Position numbers and translations under genes: made by a program. The notes beneath the pieces are model-generated. The model was not told where the DNA came from and searched no databases. It worked only from the letters and a program-made list of their open reading frames with translations. Shown piece by piece: positions 16,259 to 22,001 of a stretch of DNA of 33,191 bases. The stretch covers positions 1 through 33,191 of IMG/VR virus record IMGVR_UViG_3300048135_000088; one strand, written 5' to 3'. The first letter of the stretch is position 1. Every line of letters begins with the position of its first letter. This DNA comes from a virus.

Positions 16259-16776
16259 CTTAATCTATCTTGTTTTAATGTAAATGCCAAGAAATCTTCT
16301 ACGTCTAAACCAAACTTTTCTACAAGTTCATCAGGTAGTTTCTTAAATGCTTGTTCAAATGGTTTAGTAAAAAATAAACTTGGTTTAATTCCTTTTTTGT
16401 ATATACTTCTTGCTATTAAATATCCTATCGTATTATAGTTGCCTTTTTTAAACTTTCCTTCTGCATCTCTTAATCTTATATTTCTACTCTTTGCCCATTG
16501 TGCTAATGGTTTTATAGGAGGCATCTTTGATTTATATGAGAACGGTGTATTGTATTTCTTTTCAACACCACTTACTCCTTTATCTTGATATACTCCATAT
16601 TCTTCCATTTCAAACTCCAAGAGAATAGAATTAGGCATTTCCTTTACATTACCCTTCAAACTATTATAAAGTTCTTTAGAAACGTTCTTACGCCCTTTAG
16701 AAAGCCTTGTACGTGCTTGTTGTATAACAAACGATTTAAACGCTTCTAATGCTTCTTGTGTTTTTGTTAGTCGCAT
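16255..16776 (-). CDS. Neck / tail-completion-like protein
   Basis: 173 aa, basic. The order is helix - 'YNSLKGNVKEMPNSILLEFE' - 'MEEYGVYQDKGVSGVEKKY' - 'MPPIKPLAQWAKSRNIRLRD' - 'GYLIARSIYKKGIKPSLFFT' - C-terminal helix. The 'YG.YQDKGVSG' loop and the 'IA.SIYK.GIKP..FFT.PF' close resemble HK97 gp10-type neck or tail-completion proteins. They join the tail tube to the connector in a siphovirus. It overlaps its upstream neighbour by 10 nt and the next gene by ATGA. The assignment is moderate, by motif and position. Confidence 0.6.
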   Translation of the reverse strand: MRLTKTQEALEAFKSFVIQQARTRLSKGRKNVSKELYNSLKGNVKEMPNSILLEFEMEEYGVYQDKGVSGVEKKYNTPFSYKSKMPPIKPLAQWAKSRNIRLRDAEGKFKKGNYNTIGYLIARSIYKKGIKPSLFFTKPFEQAFKKLPDELVEKFGLDVEDFLAFTLKQDRLR

Positions 16777-17225
16777 ATTGTCATATCGTTTTGTACTACT
16801 ACATCAAATGTTGCTGCCCATCCTGCTAACTTGTTTTCAAATCTATCTACAAATGGTTCACAGCTTACGTCTCCCTGTACTTGGTATAGGTCTGTATATA
16901 AATCACCTCTTTGTAATGTATTTATTACTCTTGTCTGTAAAGCTAATTGAGTGTTTAACACATCTTGTTCGTTGTCGTTTCCTACAAATATATCTGTAAC
17001 CTCATCTTTGCTTATATCTACAATATCCATAGAAAGAATACTAATATTGAATGTAAGTGTTTTAGTTCCTACTGTGGTGTTGTTTACTATGATATGAGAT
17101 AAAGGAAAGATAGTTTGTTTATTCAAATCAACATCATCAAGAGAACCGAATGTAACTGTATTTACAAATGGCTCTGCTATAAGTGTATCTTTTAGTTTAT
17201 CTGTTACGTTGTAAAACCCTTTCAT
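16767..17225 (-). CDS. Tail-terminator-like protein
   Basis: 152 aa starting MKGFYNVTDKLKDTLIAEPF. It has alternating strands (NTVTFGSLDDVDL, KTLTFNISILSMDIVDIS), a helix with 'DVLNTQLALQTRVINTLQRG' and a C-terminal strand 'KLAGWAATFDVVVQND'. This alpha/beta plan, right after the tail chaperone and beside a neck protein, fits proteins that cap the tail tube at its head-proximal end. The similar 'F.VNT...G' start is shared by such proteins in related phages as I recall them. It overlaps the chaperone extension by 4 nt (ATGA). The identity is inferred. Confidence 0.5.
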   Translation of the reverse strand: MKGFYNVTDKLKDTLIAEPFVNTVTFGSLDDVDLNKQTIFPLSHIIVNNTTVGTKTLTFNISILSMDIVDISKDEVTDIFVGNDNEQDVLNTQLALQTRVINTLQRGDLYTDLYQVQGDVSCEPFVDRFENKLAGWAATFDVVVQNDMTICD

Positions 17226-17473
17226 CGTTTCTTAATCAGTTTCTTTTCTAATTCTATTTTATCTTTTTCAAATGCCAAATACATTAAGCACTCGTGTACG
17301 TTGATTTTGGTAACCTCATCAAACTTGGTAACATCTCCTTTAGAGATTCCATAGACTGATTGATACCAACCCCACTTGCTTCCAAACGTTCCTTCTGTTG
17401 AGTAGTCAGCTTGTTCGCTTCCTTCTGTAAATAGTTCAGGATAGTTTGTATTAACTCGTTGTTTAAATTCCAA
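17222..17473 (-). CDS. Tail assembly chaperone, -1 frameshift extension (GT-like C-terminal part)
   Basis: An 83-codon frame open from TTG at 17473, in the -1 frame relative to 17284-17955. It has no ATG of its own and overlaps the upstream frame by 190 nt. It is protein-like throughout: 'FGSKWGWYQSVYGISKGD', 'KFDEVTKINVHECLMYLAFE' and a charged C-terminal helix KDKIELEKKLIKKR. Its conserved-looking 'WYQ.VY..S.GD...FD..TK.N' phrase is what I would expect of a real domain. It is best read as made only by slippage at the T9 run (17480-17472), giving a 244-aa fusion (161 + 83), like lambda gpGT. Independent initiation at TTG is the alternative. Confidence 0.7.
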   Translation of the reverse strand: MEFKQRVNTNYPELFTEGSEQADYSTEGTFGSKWGWYQSVYGISKGDVTKFDEVTKINVHECLMYLAFEKDKIELEKKLIKKR

Positions 17474-17955
17474 AAAAAAACCATAGCAGCAAAGACAACA
17501 TCTAAAGGCATATACTTTAATCTGTCGTTCATTCCGTTATAGGTTTCTATATTATACTTATGTCCTTTCTTAAATGTAATTGGTCTGTATAAAACACTCA
17601 TAGCTTTGTGCATACTTTGCCAATCTCCCAAGTTCTCATCAAGGTCTATATACTCTCCTAAAGTCATATCATCTAATACAGGTATAAAACCGTACTCTAC
17701 ACCTGCTAATTCAAAAGTAGGAATCAATGTATGCTTTGTATCAAATACTTTGTTTAGGTGTACTGCTATCTCTTGTACTGACTTGTATTTAATCTCTGCT
17801 ACATCCTTTAAGTCAAGATTACAAAATATCTCTACCATCTTTTGAAGTAAGAACGTAGAACCTTGATTGTCCTCTGTATTCAGCTTCTCAAATCTTTGAT
17901 ACTGTTCTAATGTAATCTCGTTAAGTGAATCAGGTACGTTTATTTCAACTTTCAT
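17284..17955 (-). CDS. Tail assembly chaperone (G-like, zero-frame product)
   Basis: 223 aa, acidic and helical, starting MKVEINVPDSLNEITLEQYQ. Further landmarks are 'LDDMTLGEYIDLDENLGDW', 'MHKAMSVLYRPITFKKGHKY' and 'YMPLDVVFAAMVFFWNLNNE'. In siphoviruses the gene after the terminase/tail start often encodes a chaperone made in two forms by frameshifting, which coats the tape measure during tail assembly. Here codons V159-F160-F161 read GTT TTT TTT within nine Ts, a standard -1 slippery stretch, and a second frame opens exactly there. The zero frame continues for 62 residues after the slip. It starts 4 nt below a late-type box. Confidence 0.7.
   Translation of the reverse strand: MKVEINVPDSLNEITLEQYQRFEKLNTEDNQGSTFLLQKMVEIFCNLDLKDVAEIKYKSVQEIAVHLNKVFDTKHTLIPTFELAGVEYGFIPVLDDMTLGEYIDLDENLGDWQSMHKAMSVLYRPITFKKGHKYNIETYNGMNDRLKYMPLDVVFAAMVFFWNLNNELIQTILNYLQKEANKLTTQQKERLEASGVGINQSMESLKEMLPSLMRLPKSTYTSA
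17472..17481 (-). promoter_or_regulatory. -1 ribosomal frameshift slippery site
   Basis: Minus strand G followed by nine Ts, read GTT TTT TTT TGG in the zero frame. Slipping back one base after F161 (codon 17475-17473) gives TTG GAA TTT AAA, which opens the 83-codon extension at 17473. The layout matches the lambda G/GT chaperone. A T9 run could also allow transcriptional slippage. Confidence 0.65.
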
Positions 17956-17959
17956 ATAA

Positions 17960-17987
17960 TTACAATAAATAAGTTACTAATATGTAT
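17960..17987 (-). promoter_or_regulatory. Late-type bipartite motif, weaker copy (site 6)
   Basis: Minus strand ATACATA (17987-17981), 15-nt spacer, TTGTAA (17965-17960), then TTAT and the ATG at 17955. The first box keeps only four of seven bases of TAACAAA and the second five of six of TTGTAT, but the spacing and the 4-nt gap to the ATG match the strong sites. It follows the terminator at 17987-18015. Confidence 0.4.
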
Positions 17988-18015
17988 AAAAAGGAAAAGG
18001 TAGCTAAATGCTACC
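17987..18015 (-). terminator. Rho-independent terminator before the tail operon
   Basis: Minus strand GGTAGC, loop ATTTA, GCTACC, then TTTTCCTTTTT: a perfect 6-bp stem with an interrupted T tract, 30 nt after the stop at 18045. It separates the accessory cluster from the tail genes. Confidence 0.75.
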
Positions 18016-18044
18016 CAATCCCAAACAAAATCAAATGAAAAAAG

Positions 18045-18275
18045 TTACTGTTTTAAGATAAACCTTTTGTAAGCGTATCTATATGCTGTTTCTATTGCTT
18101 GTTCTAATTCTTTACTGTTTTGTACGTATGTTTCACTTCCTTCTACATTACCTTTGCCTTTGTAGTCTATATACAAGGTTACATCAGAACCTTTTTGACC
18201 TCCACGCTTTGTAGGTTTCTGTACTACATATATTTCTTCATACCAACAGCTTTCTTTAATTTTAAAATAATCCAA
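18045..18275 (-). CDS. Small hypothetical protein (76 aa)
   Basis: MDYFKIKESCWYEEIYVVQK at the start, then 'KGSDVTLYIDYKGKGNVEGS' and a C-terminal helix ELEQAIETAYRYAYKRFILK. An alpha/beta fold is likely, with no known motif recognised. It is the last gene of the accessory cluster, overlaps the 61-aa membrane-protein gene by 14 nt and is followed by a terminator. The function is unknown; position in a cluster with a host-type promoter suggests early or constitutive expression and perhaps host interaction. Confidence 0.6.
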   Translation of the reverse strand: MDYFKIKESCWYEEIYVVQKPTKRGGQKGSDVTLYIDYKGKGNVEGSETYVQNSKELEQAIETAYRYAYKRFILKQ

Positions 18276-18447
18276 CTATCTTATCACTTATATCATTTGC
18301 CCATAACATAAAGTATAAGAACATATACATTGATGCGTAGGATAGTGCTACAAATGCTGCAGCTTGACCTATTACTTTCAACACATTCTTACGATTCTGT
18401 TTTTTTGTTAGTTCTTTGATTAAAATATACTCTGTTTTATTTTCCAT
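18262..18447 (-). CDS. Small membrane protein (61 aa)
   Basis: The charged N-terminus (MENKTEYILIKELTKKQNRK) is followed by one long hydrophobic helix around residues 26-50 (IGQAAAFVALSYASMYMFLY...) and a short tail. Lys/Arg before the helix predict N-in topology by the positive-inside rule. There is no recognised family. It lies in the accessory cluster between a basic 49-aa protein and the 76-aa protein, with a 2-nt gap and a 14-nt overlap. It could act on the host envelope, for example in superinfection exclusion, but nothing in the sequence proves that. Confidence 0.6.
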   Translation of the reverse strand: MENKTEYILIKELTKKQNRKNVLKVIGQAAAFVALSYASMYMFLYFMLWANDISDKIVGLF

Positions 18448-18449
18448 AA

Positions 18450-18599
18450 TTAAAATGAATTGGTTTTACCAAATGTAGGGTACATTTCTGCATCCCTTAG
18501 CCTATCTTGTTTTGTGGCTAGCCTTATTTCTCTGTGTAATTCCTGTTGGCGTTTTGCCTTTATTAAGTTGTGTAAAAACTGTTCTTTTGATTTGCTCAT
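18450..18599 (-). CDS. Small basic protein (49 aa, hypothetical)
   Basis: MSKSKEQFLHNLIKAKRQQE at the start, then 'LHREIRLATKQDRLRDAEM' and PTFGKTNSF at the end. It is highly charged and predicted to be mostly helical. It sits 2 nt below the 58-aa gene's stop and 2 nt above the next gene's ATG, so it is part of a tightly packed five-gene unit. No family recognised; the charge would allow nucleic-acid or protein binding. Confidence 0.55.
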   Translation of the reverse strand: MSKSKEQFLHNLIKAKRQQELHREIRLATKQDRLRDAEMYPTFGKTNSF

Positions 18600-18601
18600 T
18601 G

Positions 18602-18778
18602 TTATTGTATTTTAATTAAACCTAATCCTAATTCATTAGCTACGTAATTAATATGTTTTTGTGTGGTTGGCGACCAGTAGCCTAATTGAATAAGTTGTGT
18701 ACCTTCTATTGTTGCGACGTGTGTGTTGTATGAATACACTTTATTGCCTTCTACTTTTAAATTTTGTTTGTACCTCAT
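18602..18778 (-). CDS. Small conserved-looking protein (58 aa, DUF8033-like)
   Basis: MRYKQNLKVEGNKVYSYNTH at the start, then 'VATIEGTQLIQLGYWSPTTQ' and 'KHINYVANELGLGLIK'. The phrase 'TH.A.I....L..LGYWS..T.KHINYVA.ELGL' resembles the small DUF8033-type proteins I know from Bacteroidota phages and plasmids, whose function is unknown to me. It is a single small alpha/beta unit with no Cys or catalytic motif. It starts 3 nt after the stop of the 85-aa gene. Confidence 0.6.
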   Translation of the reverse strand: MRYKQNLKVEGNKVYSYNTHVATIEGTQLIQLGYWSPTTQKHINYVANELGLGLIKIQ

Positions 18779-18781
18779 AGC

Positions 18782-19039
18782 TTAACCTCTTAATATTTTA
18801 ATTAATTCTAAAGCTTGTTTTTCAAACATCCAGCTAAAACAAAAATCTTGATCGTTATTTAATTGCCATTTAAACTTTCTTTTTATTTCACTTAATTTTT
18901 TACTTTTTTTAGCCTGTGAAAGTTTTACGAATGTTCCTGTGTTTTTGCTAATAATAGCAACTTCAGTTTCTGTGTTACCTATACTAACTTCAAAGTTAGG
19001 GGTTACGTTTAAAATTGTGTTTGATGTTATTGTTTTCAT
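18782..19039 (-). CDS. Small hypothetical protein (85 aa), first gene of the accessory cluster
   Basis: Start taken at the ATG at 19039 (MKTITSNTILNVTPNFEVSI). An upstream Met at 19087 would place the promoter's -7 box inside the coding region, so I reject it. The N-terminal half is beta-like (TEVAIISKNTGTFVKLSQAK), the middle is basic (KKSKKLSEIKRKF), and the C-terminal part reads 'FSWMFEKQALELIKILRG'. There is no family assignment. The gene follows the clearest host-type promoter in the window with a leader of about 15 nt, so strong early expression is expected. Confidence 0.6.
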   Translation of the reverse strand: MKTITSNTILNVTPNFEVSIGNTETEVAIISKNTGTFVKLSQAKKSKKLSEIKRKFKWQLNNDQDFCFSWMFEKQALELIKILRG

Positions 19040-19061
19040 TTTGTAATTGTTTTTGTTGGTA

Positions 19062-19092
19062 CAAATATATAAACATTTTTTTAACAACCAAA
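19062..19092 (-). promoter_or_regulatory. Bacteroidota-type promoter for the accessory cluster
   Basis: Minus strand TTTG (19092-19089), 19-nt spacer, TATATTTG (19069-19062), a full match to the TTTG / TAnnTTTG consensus at the preferred spacing, 22 nt before the ATG at 19039. The spacer holds an 18-bp sequence (plus-strand 19069-19086) repeated exactly at 24659-24676 in a second promoter. On the minus strand it contains TGTT twice, 11 bp apart, possibly an operator. Confidence 0.75.
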
Positions 19093-19109
19093 ACTTTTTC
19101 TATTTTTTT

Positions 19110-20279
19110 TTAATAAATAAAGTAATTGCCTTTGTTTGGGTTTTCTAATTGGTCAGTAAGTGCGTAGCGTGCCGCATCAATACAATCAGGATGAGCGCCT
19201 GTTGGTTTTTGTAGTGTGTTGCCTTCTTTGTCTTTTGCCCATACATACCCAGCGAGCTCTCGCTTTAGGTTTAAGCTTTTAGCTGTTATATATATTTCAT
19301 TTTGGTTTATTAAGTTAATCCCATAAACAACTGAGTCACGCCCTTTGCTTACTGGGTAAACATTATGGCCATAGCTGTTAAGTTCTGCAATACTTTTCGG
19401 CTCTGCTGAATCTGCTATGATATTACTTTTAATATTGTTGGCTTGTAAGTACCTGCTTATATCTCTATTTAACATCCCTTTTTTATACAGCACCTCGTCA
19501 AATATGTAAGCGTCATTCCATTTGTACAGGCCTATTAAGGTTGTGGGATCTACACTATAGCCGAAGTCCATTCCGTATGCCAATAATCTTGCAGTTTCTG
19601 GTATTGTATCTATTTCTTTCCAGTCTGGTATGCAAACACCTTCAAGGCTACCTTGCTCACCGAGCCCATACACTTTCCACCAGTTAGACCAATAGGTTGA
19701 AGTCTTAGCTTTTTCTTTAGCCTTTTCTATTTCTTTTACTATTGTTTTAGGTAATGCGTTATTGTCTTTGTAAGTAAGTGTGATGTAATCGGTGTCCTGC
19801 TTTCCTATCAGTTCTTTGTCTACCCAAAACAAGTTAGATGGATTGTAGTCCAACCATATCACCCCACTTGTTCTTACTGCTAATTGTGTGTAAGCATCAA
19901 ACGGTACATTGTTGCACTCGTTAATATATAAGTCTGTTCTTCTTGCTCCTCTTAATTTATCAGGTTGGTCTGTAGAAAAGAACTCTATATAACTACCATT
20001 TGTAAAATTGTATTTTAAGGTACTTTTATTAAACTGACTATCATTATACCTCTGTAAACCCTTTAAGATAGATAAGAAGTCCTTTAAAGCACCTCTACGA
20101 AGGTGTGGCACAGATTCACTAACTACACTTATTTCTTTGTCTCTGTTGTTTATAGCATAATTAATAAGCAAAGCAAGAATTGAAACAGTCTTGGAAGCTG
20201 ATGTACCTCCTTTAACTATTCGTATCCTGCTTTGTAGCTGTTGTAGCTTTTTAAGTGCTATAGTTTTCTTAACCTGCAT
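19110..20279 (-). CDS. terL: Terminase large subunit
   Basis: 389 aa. The N-terminal ATPase has the Walker-A-like 'IVKGGTSASKTVS' at about 21-33, a coupling/adenine region, and Walker B 'TDLYINEC' with D116 and catalytic-type E121. The C-terminal RNase-H-like nuclease has acidic residues in 'YGMDFGYSVDPTTL' (D238), 'NIIADSAEPKSIAEL' (D290) and 'GAHPDCIDAARYAL' (D365/D368). This is the Terminase_3 / Terminase_3C plan. The enzyme pumps DNA through the portal and cuts the concatemer. The length is normal. It follows TerS by 24 nt and probably shares its late-type promoter. A P22/SPP1-like headful mechanism would suit the permuted ends, but that is inference. Confidence 0.93.
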   Translation of the reverse strand: MQVKKTIALKKLQQLQSRIRIVKGGTSASKTVSILALLINYAINNRDKEISVVSESVPHLRRGALKDFLSILKGLQRYNDSQFNKSTLKYNFTNGSYIEFFSTDQPDKLRGARRTDLYINECNNVPFDAYTQLAVRTSGVIWLDYNPSNLFWVDKELIGKQDTDYITLTYKDNNALPKTIVKEIEKAKEKAKTSTYWSNWWKVYGLGEQGSLEGVCIPDWKEIDTIPETARLLAYGMDFGYSVDPTTLIGLYKWNDAYIFDEVLYKKGMLNRDISRYLQANNIKSNIIADSAEPKSIAELNSYGHNVYPVSKGRDSVVYGINLINQNEIYITAKSLNLKRELAGYVWAKDKEGNTLQKPTGAHPDCIDAARYALTDQLENPNKGNYFIY

Positions 20280-20303
20280 ATAGGTTGAAGAGTTGGAGTT
20301 TGG

Positions 20304-20561
20304 TTAGTCCAAGTCCTCAATAAACAACGGTAAGTCCTCGTTGATTGTAATATCTTTTGTTTCTCTTGGTTTACCAAGATAGTAGTTAAGATATAACTGA
20401 ATCCATTTTAGTTCTCCTGATTCTACACCTTTCTTTAGAGCATCTAATGCAGCATCTTCTAAAGGAGATAATCTTTCTACTAATTTTATTTCTTCGCTTT
20501 TAGGTTTCCTTCCTGCGAATCCTTTTGTAGAATGACCACCGTTATTTTTTCTACCATCCAT
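20304..20561 (-). CDS. terS: Terminase small subunit (short form)
   Basis: 85 aa, starting MDGRKNNGGHSTKGFAGRKP. The basic glycine-rich N-terminus is followed by helices 'IKLVERLSPLEDAALDALKK', 'GELKWIQLYLNYYLGKPRET' and an acidic C-terminal tail INEDLPLFIEDLD. The 'LNYY.GKP.ET..I' phrase directly 5' of TerL is characteristic of small subunits in Bacteroidota phages. It should recognise the packaging site and load TerL. It is shorter than most small subunits (about 140-180 aa), so the oligomerisation region may be minimal. Confidence 0.75.
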   Translation of the reverse strand: MDGRKNNGGHSTKGFAGRKPKSEEIKLVERLSPLEDAALDALKKGVESGELKWIQLYLNYYLGKPRETKDITINEDLPLFIEDLD

Positions 20562-20587
20562 AATTAAAATAGATTAATTAATTAATT

Positions 20588-20615
20588 ATACAATAAAACT
20601 TTTTATAAAGTGTTA
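20588..20615 (-). promoter_or_regulatory. Late-type bipartite motif, site 5 (terminase unit)
   Basis: Minus strand TAACACT (20615-20609; five of seven bases match, its TAA is the stop of the DnaA-like gene), 15-nt spacer, TTGTAT (20593-20588), 26 nt before the TerS ATG. Repeated TTAA steps fill the leader at 20573-20587. It would drive terminase with the other late units. Confidence 0.5.
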
Positions 20616-21068
20616 ATTGATAAAACCATATTTAGCATAAAACTTTTCTCTCTTGTGATGCTTTTGGTATAGTTCGTTATAATCTTTAGTTAGTTGTTGT
20701 ATTGTTTCTCTTTGTTGTTTTACCTCATCTTTTAAAGCTGCGTATTGTAGTACGATACTTTCGTCTGTATGTAACATTTCTTCAGCATCTTGTTCTACTG
20801 CTTTTAGTTTGTTTTTAAGTGCGGTGTAATTATTTCTTACCATCTTATCTTTCTCAATCCAAGATTCAAGTTGTCTTATACCGTGTAGTACACTTGCGTA
20901 GTGTCTGTTTACTTCTTCACCTATAGAGGTTAAACTTAATCGTGTGCTGTCTCTTGTTAGTTTAAAATACATTGCACGTGCTTCTACGTATTCTCTTTTT
21001 CTTGTTGTAGCATCTATCTTTAGTTCAAAATAGTTTTCTACTAGTTTTTTAATCGTCTCTTTGTTCAT
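20613..21068 (-). CDS. DnaA domain-IV-like replication protein
   Basis: 151 aa. Residues about 22-72 read like the DNA-binding domain IV of DnaA: 'RKREYVEARAMYFKLTRDST', 'SLTSIGEEVNRHYASVLHGI'. The 'IG.....RHYASVLHGI' helix-turn-helix corresponds to the DnaA signature that contacts the DnaA box (IG..F..RDH.TV..A). There is no AAA+ ATPase domain. Instead, residues about 85-140 form a coiled coil ('LKDEVKQQRETIQQLTKDYN'). It is likely a phage initiator or a DnaA competitor that binds origin sequences and brings in other proteins through the coiled coil. The start overlaps the 71-aa gene by 20 nt. Confidence 0.7.
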   Translation of the reverse strand: MNKETIKKLVENYFELKIDATTRKREYVEARAMYFKLTRDSTRLSLTSIGEEVNRHYASVLHGIRQLESWIEKDKMVRNNYTALKNKLKAVEQDAEEMLHTDESIVLQYAALKDEVKQQRETIQQLTKDYNELYQKHHKREKFYAKYGFIN

Positions 21069-21264
21069 TTTCTAATTTATTAATTATATCTTTTATTGTC
21101 ATAAATCCTGATTCGTGTATTGCTTTTAGTATTCCTGCACACGCCTCATATTCTTCTGCTTCTTCATATAGGTTAATAGCTTCTTCAAGTTCTGCAATAC
21201 TTCTGCCATTTGTTATATCTACTAAAGCAAGTAAGTAAAACTCTTCTATTATATCTTTATTCAA
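21049..21264 (-). CDS. Small helical acidic protein (71 aa, hypothetical)
   Basis: MNKDIIEEFYLLALVDITNG at the start, then 'SIAELEEAINLYEEAEEYEA' and 'GFMTIKDIINKLENEQRDD'. It is very acidic and predicted as three or four helices, TPR-like in feel but too short for a repeat array. It is coupled to the glycosyltransferase gene by ATGA (21264-21261) and overlaps the DnaA-like gene by 20 nt. It could be a partner of either neighbour. No family recognised. Confidence 0.6.
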   Translation of the reverse strand: MNKDIIEEFYLLALVDITNGRSIAELEEAINLYEEAEEYEACAGILKAIHESGFMTIKDIINKLENEQRDD

Positions 21265-22001
21265 AATAAGCTTTGCTGTTTGCTTTGCAATATATTATAA
21301 CTATTTTTATTTAGCAATATTTCATTTTCTCTTTTTGGGTTAAGCTTAATACATTCACCCCATTTTTGTTTCAAGTATTCTATAGTTTCCTGTTCTAATT
21401 TATTTGTTCTGTAACTTACTGCACCCCCTGAATTACTATAATGCCTAAAAGAATTTAAATACTTTTGGTACCTGATGCATCCATATTCTTTAATATGCTG
21501 CAAAGTGTAGTCATAATCTTCCTTCAGCCTTAAATTAACATCAAACCTTAAAGGGTTTGGTTTTATTAAAATAAAATCACCTACAATAAACTTATTATAT
21601 TCAAACTCTTTTAATGCAAAGAATGGGTTATTAGTTGGAGGAAAGCCTGCAAACTTATATTCGCTATTGTTGAAGTGAGGCAGTACATAATTTAAAACAG
21701 TATTAATATCTACATACTGTTTCGTACGCTTACCTGTAAAATCATTTAGCATTATATTATCAAGGTCATCACTTAATTGTATGCTTATTTTGTTTCTTTG
21801 AAAACAGTATTCTAAACTTGCATTCCTGCTGTCCATTAGTGTACCGCTAATAACTACTTCCTTAGCACCATTATCAATGTAATTCTTTTTGTCTAATTCG
21901 TCTTTTACAAAAAAAACAATGTCATCAGTACCTATTGTATTATAAAAACTTTTTATATTTTCAGATCTGTTGTGGCTAATACAAGTTATTATATAATCCA
22001 T
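21261..22001 (-). CDS. GT-A-like glycosyltransferase, candidate DNA-base glycosyltransferase
   Basis: 246 aa. It starts MDYIITCISHNRSENIKSFY, a nucleotide-binding opening strand and helix. 'GTLMDSRNASLEYC' (53-66) leads to 'KISIQLSDDLDNIM' (71-84), whose D79-x-D81 is a GT-A DXD-type metal/nucleotide-sugar motif. 'NLRLKEDYDYTLQHIKEYGC' (156-175) supplies a later acidic base-like pair, followed by 'FRHYSNSGGAVSYRT'. The order fits the TET/JBP-associated glycosyltransferase (TAGT) group described by Iyer and colleagues, which glycosylates hydroxylated bases in phage DNA. It is coupled to the nuclease-like gene (TAATG). If right, it puts a sugar on 5-hydroxymethyl-pyrimidine made by the neighbouring dioxygenase. 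The alternative is modification of a protein or surface glycan. Confidence 0.7.
   Translation of the reverse strand: MDYIITCISHNRSENIKSFYNTIGTDDIVFFVKDELDKKNYIDNGAKEVVISGTLMDSRNASLEYCFQRNKISIQLSDDLDNIMLNDFTGKRTKQYVDINTVLNYVLPHFNNSEYKFAGFPPTNNPFFALKEFEYNKFIVGDFILIKPNPLRFDVNLRLKEDYDYTLQHIKEYGCIRYQKYLNSFRHYSNSGGAVSYRTNKLEQETIEYLKQKWGECIKLNPKRENEILLNKNSYNILQSKQQSLF

Noticed and set aside
19040-19087. Longer N-terminus for the 85-aa gene
   Set aside because: The upstream Met would include the promoter's -7 box; the start at 19039 lies 22 nt below it.
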